From: Litomosoides sigmodontis
Lineage: Eukaryota > Nematoda > Chromadorea > Rhabditida > Onchocercidae
NCBI GenBank assembly: GCA_963070105.1
Contig: OY718804.1
Span: 5,293,317 to 5,357,316 of the forward strand
Reading direction: 5' to 3'
Length of the DNA: 64,000 bases
The notes under the pieces were generated by a model. That model searched no databases. It had not been told where the DNA came from and worked only from the letters and a program-made list of their open reading frames with translations. The translations under genes were made by a program, and so were the position numbers. Shown piece by piece: positions 14,111 to 37,500 of this stretch. Within the stretch, counting starts at the first letter, position 1, and every line of letters begins with the position of its first letter.

Positions 14111-15940
14111 CTAAGCAGAAAGTAACAATTTCAACAGTTTTAGGAAGTAAATGAAGGAAACAGTTTAGCGGAAAATGCCTGCGTGCAATGATCCCCTCAA
14201 ATTTAGCAAAATTTTAAATGAATTCAAAATTGGAGATGGAACCTTGAGGAAGGCCTGAAGTATTTTAGGCGATATATTGATAGTCTCAACAGTCATCACA
14301 TTGTTCTAGCAAGTCTGATGAGAGAGTGGAAGAGTCGGAAATGAAAGTAAAACAATTGCGAAGCGTTTTGCTTGCGCACAATTCCTCAATTATTTACAAA
14401 TCGCAAGTTCAAAAATCAGATAGAAAGTTTTTCTAAAAACAAGAAAAAGAAGTAAATTGTGCTTTTCAATGTTTAAGATAATTCGTGTTGTTGTTTGATG
14501 AATTTTAATTGCTAATTAATTAATGCGCTTAGCTCAAAAAGTTTTTTACTTTTTCACTATAAATTTTTGTGCATCATTGCTGCTAATGAAATTTATATTT
14601 GGAAATTTGAATTTCAAAGAATTTATGCGATTAAAAGAATCTCTATAAATGAATTATGAAGCGATAGCTAATTAGACTTCAGTTACATTTTAATGATTAG
14701 TTTCTACTGCACACATTACCTTATGATGTCTAATAATCAGAAATTCAGTTCTTGAAAAAATGAATTTCACCTCTACCAAACGGCGGCCTAATTAGCCCTC
14801 TGAGGATGGAAATTAGCAAATTCAAATGAAACAAAGGAAATTAAAAGTGTAACGAGCAATTAGTGTATTGAAGAAATGAAAATTGGAAAGAAGAAAGAAG
14901 CAGTGAAGGTGTTTTTTGAAATATCTTTCATTGCACCTGCCATTCAAGAATATTGGCAGTATCAGATCATCGATGTGAAGAGTAATGCCATGTGAGTTCT
15001 GCCAGTAATTGAGCAAATTTTTAAAAATATTGATACTTTAGAAATTTACTAAAATTTATTTCAAAAAAAAACTTTAATGGTGGCTCTCCTCCACCGTATT
15101 CCTGGAGATGTTACGCTACGTGTGCACAATCGTCCGTCATACCTTTTTTTTTTATTAATTTTCATTAGTAAAATTTTAATGGCCAAAAAGATAGCACTTG
15201 CAATGGTTAGGAATGACTGACTTGTCGTGTAGCACGTAACGTACGCTTTCTAACGCAACTACTCTGCGTGTAAAATTTTGTTAATTATACAAGAGTCTGC
15301 TGCTATGGCATAAGTAATGTTGTTAGCTAATGCAAATGGAATTCGAAATTCATTTATGTTCAAAGAACGTTTTAGCATTAATTAACACTTTACCATCTGA
15401 GTGAATTGACGAAGTGGCGAAACAACAAGGGCGTAGCGGTGAAGCACACGTACCTTCGTTTCACGTAGCGTAGAACGCTGTGGGGAGAGTTAATTCATAC
15501 GTTGCCAGTTACTTTTACGGATCAATAATGGCTGTCTCGTTGTAATAGGCTAATAACACTTTTAAAAAGTATTATTTTTTCCTCTTTTTAACAGTAAATT
15601 CATTGATTGCTTTTTTCTTCGGGAAATTTCATTTTCCTCCAAACTGTCTGTTTGTTGAAATTCGATGACTTAATAACACTCAATTGCTTTTTAATTCCAA
15701 ACATTTCAGCTGTTTGTTTAATCGTCAATTATCGCTTTTTCCTCATTTTCTTGGAATTACTTACTGAATTGAAAAATTAAGTTTCAATTAAATTGAAGCT
15801 AACTTCATCCCATCACTCAATCTACCACATGCTACTGCTAATCAATGAGCAAGAAATCAGCATTCTCTTCTCATCCCATTCAAATTTCTCTTGAGAAGCA
15901 ACGATGAACGAAATGATGAGGAGGAAGAGGAGGGGAGAGG

Positions 15941-16218
15941 AAAAGGAAGAGGAGGAGGAAGAGGAGAGGAAAAGGAAGAGGAGGAGGAAGAGGAGAGGAG
16001 AGGAAAAGGAAGAGGAGGAGGAAGAGGAGAGGAAAAGGAAGAGGAGGAGGAAGAGGAGAGGAGAGGAAAAGGAAGAGGAGGAGGAAGAGGAGAGGAGAGG
16101 AAAAGGAAGAGGAGGAGGAAGAGGAGAGGAGAGGAAAAGGAAGAGGAGGAGGAAGAGGAGAGGAAAAGGAAGAGGAGGAGGAAGAGGAGAGGAGAGGAAA
16201 AGGAAGAGGAGGAGGAAG
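15941..16218. repeat. Polypurine minisatellite, nine copies of a 29/34-bp unit
   Basis: Nine copies counted from each AAAAGG core, beginning at 15941, 15970, 16004, 16033, 16067, 16101, 16135, 16164 and 16198. Spacings are 29, 34, 29, 34, 34, 34, 29 and 34; the longer unit carries one extra GAGAG. The plus strand is all purine through the array. Apparent Glu/Arg/Lys-rich and Pro/Leu/Ser-rich proteins over it are repeat artefacts. Confidence 0.95.
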
Positions 16219-16419
16219 CTGACGAAAAAGCGGCCTCCTTTTTTCCTCCTTTTTCCTTTCTGCTTGTTTGACGAAGGAATTCACACGAAATGCGAATGAA
16301 TTAGTCGTTAATGAGCAATAAATTGTGCATAATACAATGGCATTCATCCATTTTGCTGTTCATTAATAATTCATTCATCCCATCACCGAATGAATGTTTT
16401 TCGGTACAAATAATCCAAC

Positions 16420-16535
16420 AAAGGAGAGAAAGGGAAAGGGAAAGAGAGAAAGAGAGAGAGAGAGAACTGGCAATTGGACGTGTCAACAACACACACCTCC
16501 TCCTCCTCCTCCTACTACTACTACTACTACCATTA
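16420..16535. repeat. GA tract and (TCC)n(TAC)n trinucleotide cluster
   Basis: A GAGA-rich run at about 16425-16466, then TCC units at about 16497-16512 followed by TAC/CTA units to about 16531. Confidence 0.85.
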
Positions 16536-18837
16536 CCGCTACTGCTACATCAACAGCAGTAATGATGGATCTGCCAATTAAGTTCCTTTCTGTTGTTGGC
16601 TTAATTGATGGAATGGAAGTCACTCGTCCGACTAATTGTGTCCTTTTATTCGTTGTTCTTAATAAGAAATAATATGAAAGACAAAGGTCCATTCGATCTG
16701 TTAGAATTATTATTTTAAATTTTCTCGTTGCTATTTTAATTACATTTATTTATTTATAAAAGTTTTAAATAATTTATATTAAAATATTTCCATTTCATTG
16801 TTAAATTATGAAATATAAAAAAGGAGCTATGTGAAAAGTGCACGGAGAATACTGTAGATTTTTCATGAGCTTTACTTAAAAGGACATTTTCGTAGGTGAA
16901 GTAATCGCTGTAATGCTAACTTATTTTCTAGCTAATGTAGGAAAGAAGGATATTTGCGGTCAAAAAAAAAGCGTTAAAATTGTATTTGAAGTAATTTATT
17001 AAACCCATTAACACTTATTCTTAGCCAATTAGACATTAGTAGATAGACTTAAATCAATAATTAGCTTATTAGCGATGTAGTAGTAATTAAGATTGTAATA
17101 TTGCATCACAAATTTCATTATTATTACGCTCAATGACAATAGCACCTGCAATGCCTTGCTGCCACTGTGTTCAACACTTAGTATCCAAGCAACGGAATTA
17201 AAAAAAAAATGAAATCCGAAGCACCTGATAAGACGACAGGTAAAACTTATACATTTTTATTGCTTTCATCAGTTTTCAATTCAATTCTTTTTCAGTGAAT
17301 GTATTTCGTTCCCATCATCTAACCTTTTCTTCTCCTTCGAAGGGCCTCATTACCTGTGCGTACGTAGAAGAACGTCCACTGCTTGGCTTTCAAATAGCTG
17401 GAACAGTACTGCTTGCCTTTCAAAAAATTTCAAATATTTGAAGCGCTTGATGAAACTATTTAGTAGACAAAAGAAAATATCTTCTCGTTTTCATCCTCTT
17501 TCAAATTTCATTTTTTTTTTAATTTTAAAAATTTCCAAAACGAATGAAATTACTGAGACGATAGATAGCTGTTGGAAGTAACTGATCGATACGGGAAATG
17601 TCGAATGAAAGATTAAAGTTCTATTTTGCAAAACTTTTCTTGTATTAATTCCAATAATTTCTCCTTTGCTTTTGAAACAAATCGAATTTCTTTCCAACTT
17701 TCCATTAATATTTGTTATTTCTCGTCCGACATCATTTTAAATCGAACAGATTTGATTGATAAAAAGAAGAAGTAGGTTCATAAAATTTAATTAACATTTT
17801 TGATATTCATGTGTGAGAAAAAGAAGAGGGAGGAATTTGAGGGAAGTTTGCTTTGATGAAATTTTTGGCCGATACCGTTGATCAGGTATGAATGTGCAAA
17901 ATTCAACTGCCAATTGCAATTCTTTTCCTCTAACTCAAAATTCAACCTCTTCCTCCGGTCAGTAGTAAGCCTTGTTGGTTTTCTCAGACTTCAATCCATG
18001 GCATTTACATATTTTAATTTTTCATTTCGACACCTTCTGAATGAGTGAGGAAGCACTAGCAACATATCATTGCGATTCGATTCATTTTATCAGACTAAGC
18101 AAATGAAATTTGAAACAGAGGAAAAGGTGTAATTTGTTTCCTAACCGTTAATTACTTATAGCCATCCTGACAGTTAATGATAGAAGTAATGGCGTTGTGA
18201 CGAGGTGATAGGGGCGAAGAGGGATAAGCTTAAAATAATTACCAACCGGTAGTCTGCGAATTATAATTGAGCGAGACAGTTGGGATTGGTGGCAATTGCG
18301 ATGAATATTTATGAGCACTTCCCTCCCCCTCCCTTTGCCACAGCAATTCAGCAATTGTACAAATTCGTCCGAGCCAATTACTTCACTTGATGAATGTGAT
18401 TTTCATTAATTAATGTTAATTACTGCCATTCTCTCTCTCTCTCTCTCCTAAAGGCTTCTCCTTTTAATCCTTTCTACTTTTATCCGATGACTGTTCCACT
18501 CGTTATCATTCCTCTTCCTTCCCTGAACAAGATAAAGGATCTATCATCAATGTAATTTGATATGCGCTTAACATCTGCGGATCTCGCATACGACAATTCG
18601 TTCACTTCAAAATCTTTCCGACAATTTAAACATATTTAATTAATTAGTCATTGATTACATTTACGATAATTATCACAACTATTGTTCTCCTTACCAGTTG
18701 CAGTTTCATTCAGCTTATCTGCGATAATAACAATAAGCACGTATTGTTTGATTCATTCTACAAAAATAGTGCTGGTAGAGTTAGCTGTTAAGAAATACCG
18801 TACATTTAATGCTAATGATAATTACTGTAATGAATGG

Positions 18838-18965
18838 TAATATTTGTAGCAGCGACAATAATTAATGATAGTAACGATAATTAATAATAACAATAAGTAA
18901 TAATAATAATTAATAATAGTACAATGATAGTAATAGTCATTATTATTAATAATAACAATAATAAA
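18838..18965. repeat. AT-rich TAATAA/ATTA low-complexity stretch
   Basis: Degenerate TAATAATAAT-like sequence with scattered GATAG and TAGTA variants. The apparent Tyr/Ile-rich frame on the minus strand is an artefact. Confidence 0.8.
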
Positions 18966-19218
18966 TGATAAGCTTTGCTTATATGCTTCTACGTTTGTGG
19001 ACAAAGCAAGCAAAAGCGTGCATGCATGCATAGCGCTGAGAAGCATTTAATTAAGTTACACGTCTAAGTGATCCTCAATTGGCTGCCGAATAATTGTCTT
19101 ACGTGTGGAGAACGATTAACAGTGCCATTTACTACTATGCCTTTTAGCACCATCTCCCCCTCCCCCTCCCCCCCCCTCTCTCCTTCTCCTCTTCGGCTTT
19201 TTCTACTTTTAGCACACA

Positions 19219-19312
19219 GTGGCGGTCAGTGATAGACAGAAAGACAGACGCACGGACACACGCACGCACACACACGCACGCACGCACGCACGCACGCATA
19301 GACAGACAGCCT
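19219..19312. repeat. GACA/GCAC tetranucleotide cluster
   Basis: Imperfect tandem GACA and CGCA/CACA units, ending with a second GACA run. Confidence 0.8.
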
Positions 19313-20590
19313 GTTGCTTTCTGTTTAGCTGGAACAGTTTACTGATCAGTTTATCAGCCGTGTTCCTTCCCTCTGTTCCTGTCTCATCTCACCTTCGAGG
19401 TAGCTAGCGGGAGAGCAGTGTGATAAGTGATAAGTGTGAGGATTGCTTCAATCAGTTCACTAATCGCAACGTCTATTTTTCTTGCTTAAGCGTTTATTTA
19501 TTTTGATTCAATTTAATTCATTTCTTCTTTCCCCAGCAAATTCACTTTTCAATTTTCCCCTTTCATCTCATCTCAATGCATTTCAATACACTTTCTGATC
19601 AGTTCAATTTAATTCACTTTTATTACCTACAAAATATTCCCTCATAGTTAAATTTATTGCTTTGAATTGAATCAAATTAAGTTTCACTTTCAGTTAGCAT
19701 AACGCCTTGTTATCCAACTATTTTTTTCTAATTCGCTTTTTGATGGCGCAGTTGCACCGTTCGCTTTCCATGCTAACACATCAAACGTCCGATTCGGACC
19801 TTCTCGAATACCTTCTGACTGTTAGCGATGAGGGAGGACCGTCGCAGCTAATGTTATCATAGCATTCAAGCGAACAACTGGTTTTCTTCAATTTCCCTGT
19901 CCTTTTTGACAGGAAGAAAAATTGCACGAAAAATTCATTCGGTTATTTGCGAAAGGACAATGACGGGAAAAGGTCAAAGTTCCATTTTGAAGTAATGAAG
20001 TAATTTAGAGACGGTTCCAGATTTAGTTTAATTTCAGACTTGTTTAATGTAATTTAATTTAAATTGAGCAAAGACCGCTGCTCCTTCCCTACTCCTTGTT
20101 TCCAACAAAGTAATGTATTGAATTCTTATAGTTAAAGAGCAAAAGTTAGCTTATTTAAATGACAGCTCACTCAAATGACTTATAAAAAATTTGCAATGTT
20201 TGGTTTTGCAAAGGACAAGGATAGCATTGTAACATTAAGAAGAAATAATTAGCATCTATCGTCCTAAAATTTTAATGATTAAAAAGTTACCCTCTAAAAT
20301 TTCTCATTTAATTGCTGTCATAAATTAGCATTCTTTATCTATCGCCATTCTTATCTGTAAATGTATTGTGAATTTTATAAATGCTTTTTCATGTTTCGAA
20401 GAAACAGTGGTGAAATGTTAGGAAAGATCGAAATGGAAAGAAAATCTGCTCTCTTTAAATCTTACTAAGAAATACTTATGAGGAAAGCGGAAAGGGGTAT
20501 TACCTCTGTAATTCCATGTCACGCTAACAATTATAACAGTAAAAATTAAGGGTAGTAATTAGTAATTTAATAATTAATAACAATAAAATA

Positions 20591-21905
<1,315 letters not shown>

Positions 21906-22966
21906 TAGCAATAAATAATGTATAATGATTGAGGCATAATATGATTTATGAGAGAAGAAATAATGGTCGATCGCGTTTGACGATTGAAACTTCCGTTTTA
22001 TCAGATAGCTAGAAGAGTTTCCTACCTTTTCGGAAAAGTGCAAATGCGATTAGTGAACGATTAAAATCTCCTTCGCGCTGTAAAATAATCATTTCCCTCA
22101 ACATTCTCTAATTTAGTTCAATTGCAAATTTTTCATATTTTTTTTTTTTTGCAAATTAAATTCGAAATCCTCCAACGACTGAAACATGCAGGAGAAGAAG
22201 GAAAAGGGGGAATAGGTAAGAAAAAGGCAACTGCACTCCTTTAATCGATGCAAAAAATTGAATGAGTAGAGGAAGCACTGAGAAATATTTGCTATTATTG
22301 TTAATTAGTAGATTTTCATCTTTAATTCATAAAAAGTTTGAAATTCCGCTTCCCATCTATAACAGCACTTCTCTAGCAAATTTTAATAGTCACAGATTAG
22401 CTTGAAGATTTAGCACGATTTAGCGAAGGCTAAATTTACCGATAATTGCAGAGGGAAATTCTGCATGTATCATCTGAAGAAGATTTAAACTTTAGATTAA
22501 GGCCTGGCAAATTGCAACTTAAATTACCTCATGCAGCATAACAATAACACGCTGACCTTTCTCGCAATTTGTTTTATGGGCGTACATGTCTGGGCATGAA
22601 TTGAAATTCATTAAATTTAAAGATTAGAATATCCGTATCATATACATACACACGACCGTTAACGTGTTCAGAATTAGGGACACGTTAACCTCAGAAAAAT
22701 CAGACAAATGCTTTGATTTATTTGCACGATCAAGGTCAGATGATGAATAATATTTAGTAATGGTTTGGAACAGTCTTGAATTGTTTTCGAAAATTACTTT
22801 AATTCGCTGTATATGCCAAAAATATTTTAATAATTTTGAATGCGAATGAAATAACACTTCGGCGTTACTGGAATCATGTCGATATTGGTATTTGCATTCT
22901 CATCTCTTGCTAAAATGCAAACGACGAAAACAGTGCGGTATTTCAGGTCTTGCGTGCCCGAAAAAT

Positions 22967-24099
22967 ATGTGCCTGCATGCACCGCCTTGTAGCGCCGCTG
23001 TGACCGTAGCGTCGTATGTGAATCCGTCAGTTACTCAGAATCACTGTTCCCTTGGCGTTAGATTCCCACTTCCGGTTACGCGGACCGCTTCATCGGCTCT
23101 TTTTTCCTCGTTATTTGGTACGTCATCAACATTCCAACAGCAACAGCAACAACAACTACTGCAGCAACCCCAAACTCTTAGTCCAATTAGCAGCAATCAA
23201 AGTCCTGAAGCTTTAACAATTTTATCGGAATTAAATGCCGCAAAGGAGTCGGCATTAAATGCAAATGCTAATTGCTATCCTCTGCTACCATCTCTGGAAA
23301 GCGTAATACCACTGACACTACTTCAGCAGGATCAACACATTTCTAATTCAATCTTCACTCCTCAGGCATCACCTGCTTTTGCCACTTCCGCGTTGACCTC
23401 CAGTCGTGAGACAGCCGAAGCGAAAGGTTTTCAACATCAAACGGAATGGGTAACTCCTGATAGATATCCCTTAGCTACAGCACGTCTGCATAGGCAACGC
23501 TCAACCATCGGAAATAATTCCGATAATAGTTCAACAAGAACAGACATGAAGCGGCTATCCGACTTCTCCATTAACCGCTTGCTTCGGAAGCACTGTAGTG
23601 AATCTGCTATGAATGAACGTTGCGACATTCCCGTATCTAGTCGAGATGAAAGAAGTGGAAAGGGTCGGAAACAACGAACTATTTATGGTGTTTCACAAAC
23701 TAAGATTCTGGAGAAAGCCTTTGAGGAGCAGCAGTATATGGTCGGAACAGGTATGATAATTGGGACTTCTGTAATCCTACCAGAAAAGAGATCGGTGATA
23801 TTTTTACAAATTTATGTACGATATCGAAGCATTAAAAGAACAACTAGACCGAATTCCACAAAATAAGCCTCTCACTGGAATCACAACCTACAAACTCAGA
23901 ATATGAAAAATTCGAGTGCAATTTCAAAAAAAAAAAACTTTAAAATCTACAACACTACCGAGGTCATTTGCAAATTTTTCTAGAGCGCGAAATGCTAGCC
24001 GAACGACTTGGTTTATCGGAGGCGCAAGTGCGGGTATGGTTTCAAAATCGACGTAGCAAATGGCGTAAACAACTACGAGCCAATATTTATGTCCAATGA
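22967..24099 (+). CDS. Homeobox transcription factor, Not (NOTO)-like
   Basis: Predicted DNA-binding nuclear regulator of 299 residues. Exons are 22967-23750 and 23984-24099, with a 233-bp intron (CAG|GTATGA donor, TTTTTCTAG acceptor) inside homeodomain codon 30. The homeodomain is C-terminal and complete. Hallmarks are R5, L16, F20, W48, F49, Q50, N51 and R53. The segment QQYMVGTERE with [12 protein letters not shown] resembles the Not/NOTO class more than EMX/VAX or Bar. The protein ends seven residues after the homeodomain. The N-terminal part is low-complexity, with a glutamine run and many Ser/Thr/Asn residues. 22967 is the first in-frame ATG; the frame is open back to a TGA at 22847, and a TATTTCAG at about 22939-22946 could instead join an upstream coding exon. 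No eh1-type repressor motif was identified. Class assignment rests on remembered consensus. Confidence 0.92.
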
Positions 24100-24568
24100 G
24101 CCATGTATTAAAACTAGGACCTTGGTTTATCAAAACTATTGTGATTCAGCCTAAATCAAATAGAATACAATAGCGATTTCCAGAAGTCTCATTTGCTGAT
24201 CTCATCGTCTTTTTGAGATTTTCGTTTCCTAAATTTGAATCTGTTCGTAATATTTTGTCGAAATGAAGGTTTTTATGCAGAAACGAATATATAGCAAAAT
24301 CATGGAAATAAGTTAGCAGTAACCTAAAGCGAACATAAATAGCTCTACACATACTTTTATCTGAAAAAATAGTTTGTAATAATTGAAAAAAAAGATAAAT
24401 TCTCGTAAGGAATCATATATTGGCAGATATTAAAAAGTTAACATTAATTAAACAATTTACATAACATCCATTTTCAATTGAAATCAATGCTGTTACAAAA
24501 AAAAGCAAACTCATCACGGAATTTATCGGAGATAAATGTGAATGTTCGGAATACAGATCTGGGTGGCG

Positions 24569-24574
24569 AATAAA
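24569..24574 (+). terminator. Candidate polyadenylation signal of the homeobox gene
   Basis: AATAAA about 470 bases past the homeobox stop, in the 600-bp gap before the convergent CTR9 3' end. Confidence 0.4.
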
Positions 24575-24696
24575 GTGAAAAACTAAGTTCGGCTAAATGA
24601 ATTTTCTAAATAGAATCTTACGGTGTAATGCAGAGCCATCCCAATAAATATTCCAATAAATAAAACCTTAAAAGACTCTGCAACATGAAAATCAAT

Positions 24697-33562
<8,866 letters not shown>

Positions 33563-34517
33563 AGTTTTCACAATTTCACCAAATATATTCTTTATCCTCA
33601 ATTTGGCCTGAAATTATGCTGTTATCTCATCAACATGACGATAACGACGTACAGCAACAACAAAAGACAGAAACATATTAATTTTATGGATTGCATCAAC
33701 ACAAGAAGCTCATGCCGTCGCCTTTTCCTCTTCCGCTTTTACCTAAATGTCGCATTCGCCGTTCCAAATATTGTCCTAACTTGAAGAAAAAACGAAAAAA
33801 AAACGTGTTTAAAAAAGGATAGAATTGACTTCCACCCTACACTTTGCCAAATCTCTACACCACAGAATGTCACACGTGAAAAAGACGACGACGAAAAAAC
33901 AGGATAATAGGGGGAAACAGAGGTTGCAAGGAGTGGTACTTTAGTATAGGATTGCAAGACACCATACATGTGACAGCAAATGAAAATCGCAACTTTGGAA
34001 ATGGAAAAGACACTGAGACGAGGCACTCAGAAAGTATGAAATGACGGCGTAAATCAACTATCTCAGCGATTGCAATGGTCACACACGTACACGTTTCACG
34101 TCTAACCGTGATCCACCAATCGGTACGTGCTTGGCACATTGCCATATAGCAGTAAGTAAGGGATGGCCGACCAGCCGTTTCATGTCCGACTGGTCGGCCA
34201 CTTCTTACTCACTGCTATTAACATTAATTCCAGAAAGCTTTAGATTTTGTACTTCTAAATTCAGTAGCATTTTCAAAGTTGCACGAAAACGTATAAACTT
34301 ACCTGCGTAGGGTTAAACCTCAGATCTTAAAAATGACTTTAACGATCTGTTTAGCATGTAGCAACGTAAGATTCCCCATTAAATCTTAGGTGCATGTGTT
34401 TTATATTGAAATATTAGTAAATATGCATAAGATTAAGCAAAAGTTTGGTGAGTTATTGTTGTAAGGTTAGCGCAAATGTTCTTTTCAAATTTGTAATCTT
34501 TGATGTACCAGAAATAT
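33563..34517. promoter_or_regulatory. Divergent intergenic region between CTR9 and CLP1
   Basis: About 955 bp between the start codons of two oppositely directed genes. It must contain, or overlap, both promoters and 5' UTRs. Short open frames on the minus strand (33739-34145) match no family. The one striking structure is the inverted repeat at 34146-34218. No TATA or initiator could be assigned with confidence. Confidence 0.6.
34146..34218. repeat. Near-perfect inverted repeat, 29-bp arms with 15-bp loop
   Basis: Arms 34146-34174 and 34190-34218 flank a 15-base loop. By hand pairing, 25 of 29 positions are Watson-Crick. The other four are two G-U wobbles and two A-C mismatches when read as plus-strand RNA, and the reverse on the minus strand. 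The GC-rich inner stem is GGCCGACCAG/CTGGTCGGCC. It could be a hairpin RNA precursor, a small transposon remnant or a cruciform. Confidence 0.8.
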
Positions 34518-37500
34518 ATGGAGTCAGAAAAATCGCCTCCAGAACAGAATCTCCAAGAGTTCACCTTGAAAGAGGATAACGAGCTGCGTTTTGAGGTTTG
34601 TGATTGAAAGTTGTAAATCCTGTTGTTTCAAGTTCTTTTAATTATTGCACTTGCAAGAAAACTAGGAATGAGTTTTCGAAGGCGTGAAGGAAAAGCGAAA
34701 GGATGAGCTTAGGTCAAATCGAGGGGTAGTTGGTATCGTCATATTTCAGGTCGCAAATGGTGATGTGATGTTAGAGCTTGTGGATGGGCGAGCTGAAGTC
34801 TTTGGAACCGAGCTTATTCAGCATAAGAAATACGTCTTCCCAGCTGGTGTGGAAATACTTGATATCACTCTTGTTTCTGTAGAAAAATCACGCATTACCA
34901 ATTTTACTTAACCTGTTGAAGCTCATATTATCTTGTTCAAAATTTTTTTGGCTCCAGGTTAGTTGTAGGCTTATGGAAAGTTTTCCAATCGCTATAGAAA
35001 ATTGTAACTTTTAGGGTCGAGAGTAGCTGTATTTACATGGAAGAGGGCTGTCGTAGAACTTGTTGGAAAAACAGAAAGTGCGTACGTTGCCGAACAAACT
35101 CCAATGGTACGTCACTGTTTCATTCATAAGTGTATTAGGTAAGCAGCATTTTTAATAAAAATCGTCATTAAGGATTTTAACTCGAAATTTGGTGTTAAAA
35201 TAGTTGTGCTTTGTCACCACAAGTTTAGAGTTGCTATGCACATCTTTTTCAATTGTTTCTACTGCACCACGATCCCTATTGACGTTAAAGAAGAAAATCA
35301 CTCCCAATTTCTTTTTTCTATATTGCTTTGTAGTCCAAAATGCAAACGAAATGAGCAGTAAGCAATAAATCATTAGCGCAAAAGACAGATTTAGTTTATT
35401 CGCCTTTATTTAGAATTACTCCAATAAGGTTTCAGCAATGATGAGAATTCAGTTAGCTCAACAATTAAAACTTAAGATTTTTTCGAATCTACGATTTTAG
35501 TAATTGCTTTTCTGGCATCACGTCGTAGTTGTTTTTTGTAGAATTTTTTTCATTATCAAGGTGTGAGATGATAAAAAAAACCCTGTGAAATGGTGTATTT
35601 CAGATCATTTATTTGAATACACATGCAGCTTTGGAGCAGTTACGTGAACATGCTGAATCAGTTGTTATGCAACAAGAACAAGCTCGTGGGCCGTCATTAA
35701 TGATAGTAGGCCCAACAGATGTTGGTAAAACAACGGTCTGTCGTATTCTGTGCAATTATGCAGTCCGTGTTGGCCGAACACCAATATTTGTTGATTTGGA
35801 TGTTGGACAGGTACTTTTTTTGTAGTTTTTGTGATGGGTTTTATGGGAATAAGACATAAGACTTTAGTTTTGAATATTAGAATGGATGTAATATTAATTT
35901 CCGGCTGATTAAAATTATTTGTAAAAAAAATTTTAATTGATTTCGAGGCTTTTGAAGCCTTCAGTAGTCTATACATCTAACGGTCTAGGCTTTTTATTAC
36001 CTCAGCAGAATAAGTTTTATGGTTTTAGGGGAGTATTTCTGTTCCTGGAACTGTTGGAGCACTCTATATCGAGAAAACAGCCGATGTCGTGGAAGGTTTC
36101 GATAAGAAAGCACCCTTGGTATATCATGTATGTTTAAATTTTTAGACAATTTAACTCCTCGTTGATATCGGGTAAATATTTGATGCATTAGTAGCAGCTT
36201 GCCTAAGGCTCTTGCTCACAGATACTTTTCTATTCAAGCGTAGTTTTTTGTCTGCTTCCGTTTTTCTTCCTGCTTTTGGAGCATCAACCCTTAGTTTTTG
36301 GATAATTGAAAGTGTTTTCTCCTTTATGAACAGCTGATAGTTTCTAGTTTGGAAACCTTTCTCCCGGTTCTAACATTCCATTGTACGATTTACTGGTGAA
36401 GCAACTTGCGGAGGCAGTATCGAAAAGACGAAAGTCTAACCAAGATGCTACTTATGGAGGAGTAATAATCAATACATGTGGTTGGGTTAAAGGGGAAGGG
36501 TAATTAATTTATATAATTTTATTTATATTAATATCATTAAAAATTTAACAGGTTAGATTTTTCTTGTAATTAATGTTGTCTGTTTTTTTACAGATTTACT
36601 TTATAATTAATAGGAATAATAAACACGAGTGTAGAACATGGTTATAGATAGCTTCTGACCACTTCCCAAGACAGGGATATTAAGCTTGTACAGCATGTAT
36701 AATTAAAAATTAACTCAATTTCAGGTACGCTTGTTTAGTAAATGCAGCAGAAGAGTTTGAGGTTGACGTTGTGATTGTATTAGATCATGAGCGATTATAT
36801 AATGAGTTACAGCGAGATTTACCATCTTTTGTAAAGGTTAAATTTTGCTAATAATATCTAACTATTCTACATAAACCTTAAGCTAACTGTAGAAGAAAAG
36901 TCAATTGCCATCAAAAGAAATATCGCCTAAATATTTGAATTTCAATACATTGTTGCAGATTTTGCACCAGCCGAAGTCTGGTGGTGTTGAGAATCGTTCA
37001 AAAGAAGTCAGAATGTCGAGTCGTAATGCTGCAGTACATAAGGTTTTTTTAATCGTTGTGGAGGCATCAAAATAATCATCTCGTTTTATGGTAAAAGATT
37101 ATATACAATTTGCACGAAATATTAAATCAATATTTTTAGTATTTCTATGGCACGCGCGCCGTACCGCTCTATCCACATACATTCGAATTGTCATTTGATG
37201 AAGTTCAGCTTTGCAAAATTGGCTGCGAACGATTGCCAATCGAGTGTTTACCGTTTGGGATGAAAGTCGAGGACCACAGGACCAAAGTATAACATTTTTT
37301 TAAACTCAGCGTGCTGTCGAGGATTTTTTAGGCATAGGTTGTAGTAATTGTTTCCTTGATTACGTGATTATTTGAGCGAATCCTGATATAATAATACTTT
37401 ATAAGATGGTCGATAAAAGTAGCAGCTGAAAAAAGAAAAACAGCGGGAATTATCAGATACAAGCAGATATTTGTCGTAGAAATTATGTAGAATTTGCTGT

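Noticed and set aside
15880..16347. Glu/Arg/Gly-rich and Pro/Leu/Ser-rich frames
   Set aside because: Produced by the purine minisatellite in different frames on both strands, with no splice or start support.
33739..34145. Minus-strand frames between CTR9 and CLP1
   Set aside because: They start in 5' flanking sequence, overlap each other in two frames and resemble no family.
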